Below, piece by piece: positions 1-11,600 of a stretch of 64,000 bases of DNA. Source of the stretch: Cycas panzhihuaensis (taxonomy: Eukaryota > Cycadophyta); contig CM041465.1 in assembly GCA_023213395.1 (NCBI GenBank), positions 128,595,741 through 128,659,740 of the forward strand. Reading direction: 5' to 3'. The position numbers were made by a program, and so were the translations under genes. The notes under the pieces were generated by a model. It saw only the letters and a program-made list of their open reading frames with translations. It was not told the DNA's origin and searched no databases. Position 1 is the first letter of the stretch. Each line of letters opens with the position of its first letter.

Positions 1-2345
1 TACATTTTGTACACATGAAGGACATTGTGAATTTTTGGTCATGTCATTTAACCATCCACCTTTCAAGGACTCATGAACAAACTCTTTCGACCTTACTTAA
101 GAAAGTTCATATTAGTCTTTTTTTATGACATTCTAATCTTTAATTGTACATGGGAAGACCATCTTTAGCATGTTGATAAGGTATTACAATTGCTTGCAGA
201 TAACTAGCTTTATGCCAAAAAATTAAAATGTCAATTTAGGCAAAAAGAAATAGAATATTTGGGCCATATTATCTCTCAAGAAGAAGTTAAGGTAAATCTT
301 AAGAAAATTACAATTATCACGAACTAGCCTAAACCCAAAAACATTAAGGGTATTTGTGGATTCTTAGGAATCACAGGGTATTATCAAAAGTTTGTTCATG
401 GCTATGCAAGGATTGCTTCCCCTTTAATCAACTTGTTAAAAAATGATTCCTTTCATTAGAATAATAAGGCCTCTAAAGCATTTAAACACCTAAAGTTGGC
501 TTTAACTACCACACCAATCCTTGTAATACCAGACTTTACAAAGACCTTTACCATTGAATGCGATGCATCGGGGTAAGGCATTAGAGTAGTCTTAATGCAA
601 GAAGGAAAATATTTGGTCTTTGAAAGTCATCAACTTATACCCAAGGAATAAGTCAAATCTACCTATAAGAAGGAGATGTTAACAATTCTCTATCTAATTA
701 GAAAATAATGACAATATTTATTAGGAACATATTTCCAAATTAAAATAGACCATGATAGCTTAAAATGTTTCTTAGCTTAAAGGATGATATCTAAGGAACA
801 AGAAAAATGGGTCACCAAAATCTAAGATTTTGACTTTGAAATCATATATAAAAAAGGAAAGGATAATATAGCTATTGATGCTTTATCTCATAAGGAAGAA
901 AGCTATGCACTATATTCTATCACCATGGTCAATCTCTCTTGGATAGTGGTCGCCAAGCAAGAATGGGATCAGGACCCCTTTACGAAGAAGATCATTCAAG
1001 ACCTTCAAGATGGGGTAGGGCATTCAACCTATTATACATGGTCTATAAATATTCTCTGTTATAAGAATTATATACATATATATATGCCCTCACTGTAGTG
1101 TTAAGGAGCAAATTTTACATGTTGCACATGCCTCTCTAATAGTATATCACTCAGAGTTTCTACAAACATGCCATCGCTTAAAATAATCTTTCTTTTGGAA
1201 GGGACAAAAAAGAGATGTAAAGAGATATGTTTCCTCATGTGAAATTTATCAATCATATAAGGTAGAAACAATCAAGTCTCTAGGATTGTTGCAACCCCTT
1301 TCCATACCAATCAACGATGGGAAGAAATTTCTATGGACTTCATTATGGGTCTATCCAAGTCAGAAGGAAAAGATGTTATATTAGTGGTTATTGATAGGCT
1401 AACCAAATATGCTCATTTTTGTGGCATTCAAGCCACATATAAGACAAAGCAAATTATTGATATCTTTTCAAAGAATATACATAGGTTGCATGGCATACCT
1501 AAATGCGTAGTCAGTGATCAAGACTCCAAGTTTACTAATAACTTATAGATGGAACTCTTCCATTTACTTGGTACTAAACTAACAATGAGCTCATCCTACC
1601 ATCCATAAATAGATGATCAAACTAAGGTGGTTAATAAGTGCCTTAAAGGATACCTTCATTATTATAGTTCAGATAAGTAGGGCCGATGGCATCATTGACT
1701 TCCTTTAGCAGAATGATGGTATAATAGAACCTGTCATGCATCAACAAGAATAAATCCGTTCTAAGCATTATATGGCTATGAACCACCCAAACTTAAGAAT
1801 TATACCATAATTAGTTATAAGGTTCAAGTAGTTGAGGACCACATCCAACAAACAACATAAATTCTTAAGCTACTTAAAGAAAATCTAAATCTTACACAAA
1901 ATCAAACAAAACATCAGGCAAATAAAGGACAAAGTGAATGAGAATTTCAACTAGGTGATTAAGTATACTTACGATTGTAACCATATAAGCAAACATCTCT
2001 CAAATGGGATGGGCAATATAAATTACAACCTTGATTTTATGGGCCTTACAAAATTCTCAAGAAGATTGGTAAAGTTGCATATGCTATGGACTTACCACCA
2101 CTATTAAGGATTTATAATATCTTTCATGTTTCATGTCTCAAGAGGGTAATAAGGCAGCAAGTATAAGCTCAAACAGAATTACCTATCTTAAATAAGGAGG
2201 GGTAGTGCTAACTTATTCTAGAATGTATTATAGACCGAAGAATTTGACATCTATGATCTAGGAAAATCATTTAGTATCTCATCAAATGGAAATAACTTCT
2301 AAGATAAGATGCAACCTAGGAGAATGAGCAATTTTGTCCAAGAGC
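1..2345 (+). pseudogene. Element A pol remnant: RT, RNase H, integrase, chromodomain
   Basis: Conceptual translation across frames shows the RT thumb/connection with the catalytic box decayed to FFYDILIFN near 113-140 (normally an FxDD box), then the YLGHIIS motif near 255-275. RNase H follows at about 530-900, with ECDASG and the KGKDNIAIDALS segment. The integrase core lies at about 1290-1780: MDFIMGLSKSEGKD and VVIDRLTKYAHF at 1333-1420, then VSDQDSKF near 1510-1535. The catalytic Glu of the HPQTDGQTE-type motif appears as Lys (DDQTKVVNKCL). An integrase C-terminal segment (GPYKILKKIG, NIFHVSCLKR) lies at about 2040-2150. A chromodomain-like stretch (YLIKWK, then DATWE) is at about 2275-2325. 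Numerous TAG and TAA codons make it non-coding. Confidence 0.82.
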
Positions 2346-2395
2346 GTCATGAGATTAAAAAGCTTTGAGGGTAAATCTTTTTTAAGAGGGGACTT

Positions 2396-2602
2396 TGTTA
2401 GGGATCCAACCCCTAACTTACCTTCTCTTATATCTTCTACTTCTTCTCTCTCTTATCTTCTCTTATATCTTCTATTTCTTCCCTCTTCTTAATATCCCAC
2501 ATGTATAAGTAGAAGGTTGTGTAATGGTCATTGAGCACTATATATAATCATGTAATATCCTACATGCATAAGAAGAAGGTTGTGTAGTGAGCATAGAGCC
2601 AT

Positions 2603-2641
<39 letters not shown>

Positions 2642-2907
2642 TAGATATAGATATAATCTTTAGAGTAGGGCATCTAAAATATCATTGTTATTACATGTAA
2701 TTGGAAGGTTGGCCCCTCGAAGGGCATTGCAATACAAGTGTTTCTTTAGAGTTATTTGTATGTTATGTTGGTGTGTAATTGTTATTAAGGAGTGGTGTCC
2801 TACTAAGCTAGGTGCTAGCCCATTCAACCTAAGAGGAGGTAATGGTCTACTTGGTATGGGGCCCTCTTTACTAATACCTCGAGGTTTTGGTATAACGGTT
2901 CGTTACA
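2396..2907 (+). repeat. LTR of element A (about 512 bp)
   Basis: It starts TGTTAGGGATCC directly after the purine-rich AAGAGGGGAC and ends CGTTACA just before the dinucleotide AG and a primer-binding site, the same spacing seen for element C. It contains pyrimidine-rich CTTCTCT repeats and a CA/TA/GATA microsatellite (2601-2655). The second LTR needed to confirm the ends is outside the window. Confidence 0.6.
2601..2655. repeat. Compound microsatellite (AC)n(AT)n(GATA)n
   Basis: A run of AC dinucleotides changes into AT and then GATA units inside the LTR of element A. It looks like simple slippage of an LTR segment. Confidence 0.9.
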
Positions 2908-2909
2908 AG

Positions 2910-2922
2910 TGGTATTAGAGCC
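2910..2922 (+). promoter_or_regulatory. Primer-binding site (tRNA-iMet type) next to LTR A
   Basis: TGGTATTAGAGCC matches the plant initiator-tRNA-Met primer site TGGTATCAGAGC with one C-to-T change. It sits two bases after the LTR terminus CGTTACA. A PBS belongs downstream of a 5' LTR, so its position after an LTR that follows pol and a polypurine tract is unusual. Confidence 0.6.
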
Positions 2923-3055
2923 AAGACCTAGGTTTGAATCCCGTGGGAGTAACACCACTTATAGGGGTGGCAGGATGACATTCCAAATATCGCTAATGCG
3001 TAAAATATCATCATAGCTAGGGCTTGTGGGACGCATGAACGCCAGTGAAAGTGGG

Positions 3056-3149
3056 GCTAGCCTGTTCAACCAAGGGGGAGGTAATAGTCTACTTGGTGGG
3101 GGGTCCTCTTCACTAACACCTTGAGGTTTTAGTGTAACAATTCGTTACA
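3056..3149 (+). repeat. Second copy of the element A LTR 3' end
   Basis: This stretch repeats 2814-2909 with roughly 80% identity by eye: GCTAGCC, GGAGGTAAT, GTCTACTTGGT and the terminal CGTTACAAG recur in the same order. No primer-binding site follows it. It is best explained as a fragment of another LTR of the same family. Confidence 0.65.
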
Positions 3150-6100
3150 AGGGAAAATATATGAAATAGGAAAGAGCAAGAGAGAATGAGATTGAAGAAA
3201 TAAGGAGTTATTACAAAAGATAGACGGGGTAAAGAAGGGAGAAGGAGTAAAATAAGGGTCATGGGATGTTTATAGCTTTTTGACCCTAAATTTTACATAA
3301 GAAAAATACCTAATCCACTTGGATAGGTGCAAAGAATTTGTCAAAATAGGATAGATGAGTTTTAAGAGTGAAATTTGAGTAGTGGGGCCCATTAGTAACC
3401 CAGATGCCACTATACCCAAAAATTAATTGAAGAAATTGACCTAATGCAAAATGATTAGGTTGATGTGCTGATCTAAATAATATGTATAAATTTTAATAAT
3501 ATTTTTTTTGCTATGGACTTCTTTTTTCTTTCCTTATGGTGAATTCATTTGTTAAGGCCATTTCTCAATCTAAGCAATATTAACAAAGTTATGACCTTTA
3601 CTTTCTAGGTATGTGCATGTAGTAACTAGGTGTTCAATAACTATATCACATGCTTGATTTTTTTCTCTAAAGAGAATGACAAATCAAGAGAAGCCTACCA
3701 GACACTAATAAGGGAGTGTTTAATTCTATAGGCCCTATGATAAGCTTCTTTATCATTACTGTAGCTCAGCCCAATATCTCATAACACTACCTATGAAAGA
3801 AGCACCATTTCTATAAGGTCTATAATCATGTGGAGTTGTTCATATAGAGTAACTTCTAGGCACTAATTATTAACTCATGCACCATAGAAGATAAATGACC
3901 GAAGGGTTACCTATGCTAGGATAAAGAGGAAGCTTATAGGGGTCCTCATATATATCGAAAGGTATATGAAGGCACAAGTCCGTAGATGAGTTATGTCAAA
4001 GGCTTGGTTTAATAGACTTAATTTAAGTCCTTCATGTAATGGAAAAAAAACCACAATACACTTAGCCCAAAATGACATATCCTTGAGCTTTTTGTAGACC
4101 CCTAACATAGGCTCTCTAACTAAATTTGATGGCTGCCAAACAGAGTTATCTACTCGAGAAGAAGAAGGGAGGGAGTAGATCTAAACATAAATACTTAAAA
4201 GTTAAAATCATAGAACTAAAATAAAGATGACTAAAAACTAAATAAATTTTTGTAGGAGGAGAGTTATGAATATCACTAAGGGGGGGGAAATTCTATTTTT
4301 TTGCTACTCCCAAAACACTTCCAAAGAGTCGTTGAATTGGGCTTTGATACTACTTGGACTATATCTTCCAAAAAATAATCGTGTAAATCTAATACAAATG
4401 GAAGACAGAAGGACAATTGAGCACTTATTATAGAATAAATCACCCAAATCAAATCACACAAAAATATAATAAACGCCAAAAGGGAGTACTAAAGTACTTT
4501 TCTCTTCAAAAGGGAATAGTAGTCAATGCCTTTATAAGTGATCTTTGACCTTTAAATAAACACAAGGGAGGTCTCTTTCTTGTGATCCTATTAGTGGCCT
4601 TAATGGCCTTACATCTTATTGGAGGACTTAGCAAACTGTGCACAAAGCTTAATAGCTAACATCAATACTTAATCCTTTGGTGGTTGTCGTTTACTAATGC
4701 TTACAAAAGTGGGGTTACATTAAATTTTATAGTGGTTAATCTCTTTGATCCTCTCTTATGTAAGGTAACTTTTTATGAAGAGTTAACTTGTGAAGCCTTG
4801 ACCCTTTAACCTATCAAATTTCACATGTCCTTTAGTATACTTAAAAAAACTTTTACTTGGTAAACTTCTCCACCGTTTATATCAACCATTATGGGCTTAT
4901 TTAAAACTTCACCTACAACGAAGTATTGACTTGCAAAACTCATTTGAATTGATGCCTTTATGAGGATTGACTTGCGATCAAGATCCCCTATGACTCACAT
5001 AAAAAGTAAATATTTATAGTGATGTTCCTATATTAAAAAGCAAAATAAAAATAAATTCCATCCAAGATATATAAAGCTTTAGGAAATAGAAACTATGGAT
5101 TTATAGGGTAGATGACTAATGAATTGGGATGAGCTACAAAATATGATAGAATATAACAGCAAATTCTCAAATGGAAACACACTAAAAACTTAAGAAATAT
5201 ATGTTATTTATGAAATGAATACATATACACACACACCACACACACACATAGAGATATAGATATTATATAAATTATAAAAAATTAATTATGAAAAAGATAT
5301 AGGCAATGTTATTACCAAACTGTAGAGTAGAGAAGACATCAATAATTTATGTTATTTGAATCAATATACTCTTTAAATGAGTTATGATGCTTGTATAATG
5401 TAAAGAATGCTAGTTGTAAGTGGCTCATTTTATAATTATTATATAGAATTTTCTAAGATTTATTTTTTAGAACGATGTTTCAAGAAGAGGGAATTTTTAA
5501 ATATGAATGGCAAGATAGCCAAAAATGATAAGAGGCAAAAGAGATCATTTGTACATCCTTAAGAACTCAAATTGCAGCCTAATATTGTCAAAAACCTCCT
5601 ATAAAAATTGTCAAAATGAATTTGATAGGAGAAATACATATTATGCCACGTAGGTTTAGAATACCCTATCTTATAACCACTTAATTTAGCCCCTTGCTTT
5701 TGGTAGCCACTAAAAATAAAGAGTTTGAGTAGTTAGGATGTTATATCCATGGGCAAGATTCCATTTTTTCTTATAACAATTTTATTTCCTCTATATGAGA
5801 TGGCATTTTGCAAGAAAATAAGAGCTTAACTCTTTTATGGGATGGCAAAGTTAGCTAAAGAAAACTAATGATTTTAGAAATAATCATATTATTTAGGCAA
5901 TCTAAAGATCTTAATCAGCCCCCTAAGAAGTTTTATCTTACCTCGAAGGAATATGCTGTAATGTTGTCATTGAATTAAATTTAAAACATAGTTTGACATT
6001 GTAAAGTGTTATCATGTTTTGTATTTATATTATTTGTGATCATATCCTTAAGGATATGAGAAAATTAGCTTGATTATAATAGCTATGAATTGAAGTATAT

Positions 6101-7940
6101 TGAAGTTGTAATACAATATAATTTCATGCATCCTAAAGAAATTCTATTGTATTGATTTTCTAATTAATGTATGACACAAACATCATTAGGGACTATAGAT
6201 ACTTTTACTAGTATAATTACATATAAAATGTTCCACTTGCATATAACAGATTCTAAAATGGTTGTATGTGAAATGTTATGCAAATATTAGAAGATTTTTT
6301 GAATTTTTAAATTTCAATTTCAAAACAAATTTTCAAGGGTAATTTAGTTGTTAAATTCTAATCCATGATAGGTAAGTTCTCAAGTTGATAAATTACTTAA
6401 AAATTAATTAAAATATCTTCAATTCAAATATATGAAAAGTTATAAAATATGTAGAAAATTAGAAATAAAGATGATAGATGTGATTGAGTAATGAAAAACT
6501 CCCTTTTGCATTTATTTATAAAGAAATATGGTGAATGCAATGAGATTTCATAAAAAAGTATATTTTTAAAGCAAATTTCTTATTGGAATTTTGTTTATTA
6601 AGCATTTAAGAGATTGATTTTATAAGAAGGGGATCCACTTCCAATTTGTGTAATAGATATTAAAGCTACTCGTACATATAATTAGAAGAAATCATAAATG
6701 TGCCCTTTATAGTTATTGTTGCCCATATTTAATATGCAAGACAACTTTTGAACTAGGATGCCAAGCTTACTTCAATTTTGATAATCAAGTGGGATTTACC
6801 ATGCATGTAGAAACCCCCTTTTTGTCTATTGTGATGAATATATGCAACACAAAAGTTCAACTAATTTTTAAAAATGTGCATGGAAGATAAGTAGCCTTGT
6901 AGTCAATTCTCAATAAAATAGTTAATAAGAAAAGGGGTACTAAGTCATTATGCCAATAAAAAACATTCTATGGACATGTTGGTATTGGGCTATCAATCTA
7001 TTGCACAAACAATTTGCTTGGGAGATTTTAGGGCAATACTCTTTTATTGCCAAGTCTATTTCTCATCCCTTTCTTCTCTATGATATGGAATTGAAGGGGA
7101 TGTCCAAACTCTACTTCAAGCGTTAATGGCTCGCCATGACAAATTTGAAGGAGCAATAGAGAGAAATGTGAAAACCCATGGGACCACATTTCTCCAATAG
7201 CTCTTGAAAAACCTTAGTAGCTATTACTGAGATTTTTAGGAAGCTCCCCTTGATGGGACCCTTAGGGTATCAAATAATGAGGGATAATGATATTTGTCTT
7301 TCATTTTTTAAATTGTTTTTGTTTGTTTCTTCATAGATAAAATGGCTTAATGGTGCACGTCACTATAGTTGACCTTGAATGGACTCTTAATTTAGGCATT
7401 GCTTATTAAAACAAAAAGCAAACTCCTTTTGTGTTCACCATGAAAATCATTTACAACTTACATATGATAGAGAAGTTATTGGTCTAATATGATCCAAACC
7501 AAAAAAAAAAAAAAAAGACAATTCAACAAATTTTAAAGCATTCATTATGCACTAGAACCTAATCATGGGATAATTTTCCACATATCCATAGCCAATGCAT
7601 CCTATTATAATTCTATTACTATGTTGGTATAATTTTAGAAATATTTTTTATTAAAATTTGTATATGCTTTTGTATTGTATAGTTGGGTTTAGGGATAAAA
7701 TTTTAGGACATTAATACTTATAAGAGGGGCATTAAAACTAGCAAAAACTAGCAAAACTACAATTCCAAAGTAAAGCAAAGCCAAATTTTAGTTCTCCAAG
7801 AGATGTACAAATGTACAAACCTCAATTTTATAAACGTGCCACTAATTCTAATAAAATCCATCTATGCAAAGGACCCTTGCGCTTGTGTTTACAATAAATA
7901 GATGCATTGAGAGAACCCTTCTCATTGAAGATTGACCGTG
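3150..7940. other. Long AT-rich stretch without a recognised gene
   Basis: I see no coding exon here. Small open frames at 3911-4479 have no recognisable motif. At 4338-4352 the minus strand reads as a tRNA-Met-like primer site (TAGTATCAAAGCCCA), so 4353 to about 4900 could hold a decayed minus-strand LTR, with a TATA-like CTTATAAAGG at about 4530. Simple repeats occur at 5221-5260 (CA with GATA) and 7501-7516 (poly-A). The rest looks like old, eroded transposon or intergenic DNA. Confidence 0.5.
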
Positions 7941-7944
7941 CCTT

Positions 7945-7960
7945 CTATATATATATATTT
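7945..7960 (+). promoter_or_regulatory. Possible TATA region upstream of the TPR gene
   Basis: CTATATATATATATTT lies about 380 bp before the proposed start codon, at the left edge of a less AT-biased stretch that continues into the gene. Position and composition are the only evidence. A transcript 5' end would be needed to confirm it. Confidence 0.25.
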
Positions 7961-8335
7961 TAATCCCTAATTCGGTTGCTTGGTCATAATATGTTGGAAG
8001 TATCCCTCTTCATTGCATATTGCGGATGCAATTCAACCTTTGCCACAGAAGAAACTCATGGAAGAAATTCAAGGGAGTGTAAGTCGGCCCAATTATTGGA
8101 AGGCAAACCGCCATATGTCGTTTTATGTATTAAATTAAATTGCACCGGGAGAACCTTTCCGGTCGGTGGACTACGGATAAAAGCAGAATGTACGGAGCAC
8201 CTCCTGACAACCTCCAAAAAATGCGAGATGGACCACCCACATATTTTACATCGTTTCTGTATTATCAGAAATGGAGGGAGTTTCAGAATAACTATACAAA
8301 GAATTTAAATGGTTGCTGATTTGAGGGTCTGAACG

Positions 8336-9616
8336 ATGGTAATGGCAACGCATAGAATAAAATTATTCAATGCAAACGCGTCCATTCTCATCCCACCCCC
8401 ATCACCTCCTTACACTTTACGCACACTGTTGGCTGATTCTATCCGTTGCCGTTTCTCTTCTCTACCCTCCATTTCCCTGCATTTGAATTCTGCACCGAAA
8501 GGGTTGCGGAGGCACTTATTGGTAAGCGCCACGTCACTTTGGGGTGCCGTTACATCTCTGATGGGAGCTAATTCTGGTCGGGAAGCTGCTCTCGCCGTTA
8601 AGCGAGGGATGCAGCTATTTGTTCAGGTATTTTACCGTGCAGCCAAATAACCATCCGGATAATGCATGCACTATTACCCGGGAAGAGATCCTTATTTATG
8701 TAAATGAAGAATTACTGTCGGCTTCGGGTTTTCCCAATGCTGATTTCCTTAAGAATATCGGAAACACCATTGAAATTCTAGAATTTGGTAAGCTTTTACT
8801 GCATTTTGACGATTACATGCTGTGTCTGACGTGCAGGGTGATGTTCAGGAGTCAGTAGTTGAATTTGACAAAGCATTGGAGTTGGACCCTCGGCAGAAAG
8901 CATGTATGTAAATCTTTCAAGGGTAGAGGCTCCGTTGCCTTTTCTGTATTGGTTTTACTATGCCAAAACAGATAGTATGATATATTTTGCTCACCAAAGG
9001 TATTACAGTGGGTTCACACAGATGGTCAGGATCTTGACCATAGAACATGTCGATTATGGTTACTGGGATTTTATGTAACCCAACTGCCCGTCTTAATCCA
9101 CCCTTGGTATAGTTGGGGACTTCCACTATAGATTGCAATGCTAAAATAATTTTCAGAAATAGTGTGGCAGCCCACTGAACGTTATAGTCTGCAGGAAGTG
9201 ACTCTTATTTAATTCCACTCGTCTATATAGAATTGCATTGCAATCTACCTTGTGTTATATTTTAATAATTTACGGCTCGATTTTCCCAGATCTCTGGCAG
9301 CGGGGACTCTCATTGTACTACCTAAACAGGTATTGGCAGGTTTGCTATGGTTAATTTCCATGGGGCCCGAAGGTCTAAGTGGATGTTCAAATATATGGAA
9401 TTCATTTTACTGCTGGGTCGATTTGAGCTTCTATTTGATTTTAGGGAGATCATACCTCTTTTCTTTGTCTATAGGTTTGAAGAAGGAGCAGCTCAATTTC
9501 GGGAGGATGTTGCTGCTAATCCCAATGACACCGAGGAGTCAATTTGGTGTTTTCTCTGCGAAGCTCGATTATATGGGGTTGATGAAGCACGGAGGCGTTT
9601 TCTAGAGGCAATTTGA
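8336..9616 (+). CDS. TPR-like chloroplast protein, 5' exons (partial or truncated gene)
   Basis: Four exons join in frame: 8336-8626, 8837-8903, 9290-9329 and 9475-9616. All three introns have GT-AG borders (8627-8836, 8904-9289, 9330-9474), and a split Tyr and a split Arg codon are restored. The product is 179 residues. Residues 1-75 are rich in Ser, Arg and Leu and nearly free of acidic residues, as in chloroplast transit peptides. RR followed by a hydrophobic run ending GANSG resembles a twin-arginine lumen signal. The rest (GMQLFVQ-GDVQESVVEFDKA, LELDPRQKAY, LWQRGLSLYYLNRFEEG, NPNDTEESIWCFLCEARLYG) matches a conserved plant TPR-superfamily family whose exact name I do not recall. Family members continue after RRRFLE, whereas here TGA follows two codons later. 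Either the gene is truncated, or an intron begins at GAG|GCAATT (GC donor) and the remaining exons lie far downstream. I found none in the window. It is the only host gene here. Confidence 0.75.
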
Positions 9617-9739
9617 TGCTGTCATTTTGTTTTGTTATTGTTGAACGGACATGCCCTGCTCTAAAGTCTTGTTCACGTTGCATAAACAAAGAGTAATGCT
9701 GAGAATTAAGATTTTAAAGGGGAATGCAAACTGATATTT

Positions 9740-10969
9740 TTTTTATAAAGTCCTTAGCCTAGTACAAATATCTCAGAGAAGCAAGTTTGTTACCCAATTT
9801 TGATATAATTAGGGTTAATGATCTAGTACAAACAGGATTATTTCCAACATAGGCTCTGGGTCTGTTGCAATCTTGGTTGATTAGGAATGACACGAGTGAC
9901 CTAGGTTTGTAGGACACAAAGCACTCTTAGAAGTGAGTGGACACCTGGGTAAAAACGGTTTGATAGTGGCAAGAAGACATTACCATAAGCCCTTACAAAT
10001 TTTCACATAAAAATAGTTTCAAACGTAACAAGAGGGAGAAGTTGTGAGTTTGATCGGGGAACCCAAAGTAAGTATGTACATATCATTCAACAAAAGTGAT
10101 TTCTCATTTTTGGATAATAAAATCCATTCCAGATCAAATTTTATGGTATTAAAGCAAGGTTGGACTAATCAACATTTGTTAAAAGTGAAGGTGGATGTTC
10201 TATACAGGAACAGAGTATATTGAGGAGGGACGAGCATCTTGAGAACTGCCATCAACCATCAGATGACTTTGATGGACTAGGAGCATAGGAGTAGCTAGTA
10301 TGGCAATTGAAGATTTTAACCTCTAGGAGATGAACCCCTTAGAGGAGAAGGTGGAATTAACAGAAAAGAAATTGGATGACTTCCAAGTGGAGGGAAGGAA
10401 TCAAATGATGTAGATCCTATAGGTAGTACAGTTATAAACAGCAAATGTAGTATTGCCAAGTAGGAGATCACATATGTCTAGCCTACAAGGTATGAATGCC
10501 ACCTTAAAGGTAGAAACAAAAATGGAAATATGCACATATGATGGGAGAAGAGATGCCTAAATAAGTGATAATTAGTTAAGACAAATGCAAATATACTTCT
10601 CTTGTTAGAATTATGCTGACATACAAAAGATATCTTTCACTTTATTGAAAGTGTCTAGCCAAGCATTCCTTTGGTGGGAAAGACTAATGGAAAGACATGT
10701 ATGACAAAAAGAGGGCCCATTGTGACATGGGAGACCTCAAAAAAATTTAATCAAGAAAACTTTCTATCTTATAGACTATTTACGAAATCTAAAAATACAT
10801 TGGTAATATATAAAACAAAAGCTAGGGCAATTAGTGCAATCTTATTATGAGTAATTTCAATAGTTAACTATTAAATTACAATTCAAAGATGGTGACTAGA
10901 CTTTGATGAAAAAGTTGTTGACAAGTACTTGGCCCATTGACTTCCCAAAATCGCCTAATAATGTACTCG
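9740..10969 (+). mobile_element. Element K: gypsy 5' remnant (PBS and gag)
   Basis: A tRNA-Met-like primer site, TGGTATTAAAGCA (10144-10156), is followed by a gag remnant. The upstream 9740-10140 segment is probably its decayed LTR, with AATAAA-like sequence near 10117, but I cannot define its left end. The element stops abruptly near 10965 where minus-strand LTR-like sequence of complex D begins. Confidence 0.5.
10320..10965 (+). pseudogene. Element K gag fragment
   Basis: Translation shows a charged, coiled-coil-like leader (MNPLEEKVELTEKKLDDFQ near 10333), then the retrotransposon gag landmarks ICTYDGRRDA (about 10530-10560), LRQMQIYFSC and LLKVSSQAFLWWERLME (about 10640-10690), and a later LIKKTFYLIDY segment. 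These match the Retrotrans_gag family of plant Ty3/gypsy elements. Several TAG, TAA and TGA codons interrupt it, and pol is absent. Confidence 0.6.
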
Positions 10970-11600
10970 TGTTGTGTCCTTATACTCTTGACATCAGTTG
11001 CACTTAGATCACTTACAACATATATGACAACTTACAACATATTCACATATGCAACATATCAATCATCACACTAGAAACAACTAATATCAATCACAAAGAT
11101 GCACAAGTATTTTTTCATAACTCATATATTTTATTATCATCACTGAATAGAACGTTACATCACTTGCATTGTTTGGTTCTCATTGTTGAGCCAATGGGAG
11201 AAATGACCCTTTTATACACTTTTACATGGCCAAAACTTTAAAGTGTACTACTTTTACAATTTGACATTTAACCATTCATAGCACAAAACCCTAATTAATA
11301 CTAATTAATGCTGCTTGGTATGTCTATATGTCCATATGATCATACCATCATGACTCTTGGTTTGTTGTCCTTGCATTGCTTTAGAATCGTCCCCAGAGAG
11401 CTGTTATCGCAACTTGCAATCATTCCTTGCATACTAGAACTATCCCAGAGTCGTCCCTCATTGGATTTCACTGGTAATATTGGATTTTCTTTTGGAACAC
11501 AATTGTTCACCATCCTTGGAAATGTCCTTTAATCATTCCAGCCATCCCGGAGACACATATATTGCATACCTCTATCAAGGGATCCAAAAAATGTTTTCAA
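10970..11600 (-). repeat. Probable LTR at the left end of complex D
   Basis: On the minus strand this stretch holds a TATA-like GTATAAAAGGG (about 11205-11217) followed by AATAAA (about 11126) and ends in GGACACAACA at 10970, the expected layout of U3-R-U5. No second copy was found in the window, so both boundaries are approximate. Confidence 0.4.

Larger units (their letters stand above)
1..2907 (+). mobile_element. Element A: 3' part of a Ty3/gypsy chromovirus
   Basis: The left edge of the window cuts into reverse transcriptase. Rightwards come RNase H, integrase, a chromodomain, a polypurine tract (2382-2391) and an LTR beginning TG at 2396. The domain order RT-RH-INT-chromodomain is that of plant chromoviruses. 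Gag, protease and the 5' LTR lie outside the window. Almost every domain has in-frame stops and frame changes, so this is an old, inactive copy. The LTR is followed by a primer-binding site rather than plain flanking DNA, which hints at a tandem LTR-sharing arrangement. Confidence 0.85.

Noticed and set aside
2908-2950. A tRNA gene or tRNA-derived SINE, because TAGAGCC and GGTTTGAATCC resemble A- and B-box pieces
   Set aside because: No cloverleaf or A-box spacing can be made. The first part is the primer-binding site after an LTR.
7501-7516. Poly-A run as the tail of a LINE or retrogene
   Set aside because: No RT, ORF or target duplication was found beside it.
7976-8308. A 110-codon open frame upstream of the TPR gene
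   Set aside because: It has no recognisable motif and lies where a 5' UTR or promoter is expected. The Cys-rich composition alone is not enough to call a gene.
8619-8858. A 79-codon open frame as a possible second exon of the TPR gene
   Set aside because: It is in another frame from exon 1 and would need an impossible 16-bp intron. Treating 8627-8836 as an intron joins GMQLFVQ to GDVQES, which matches the family.
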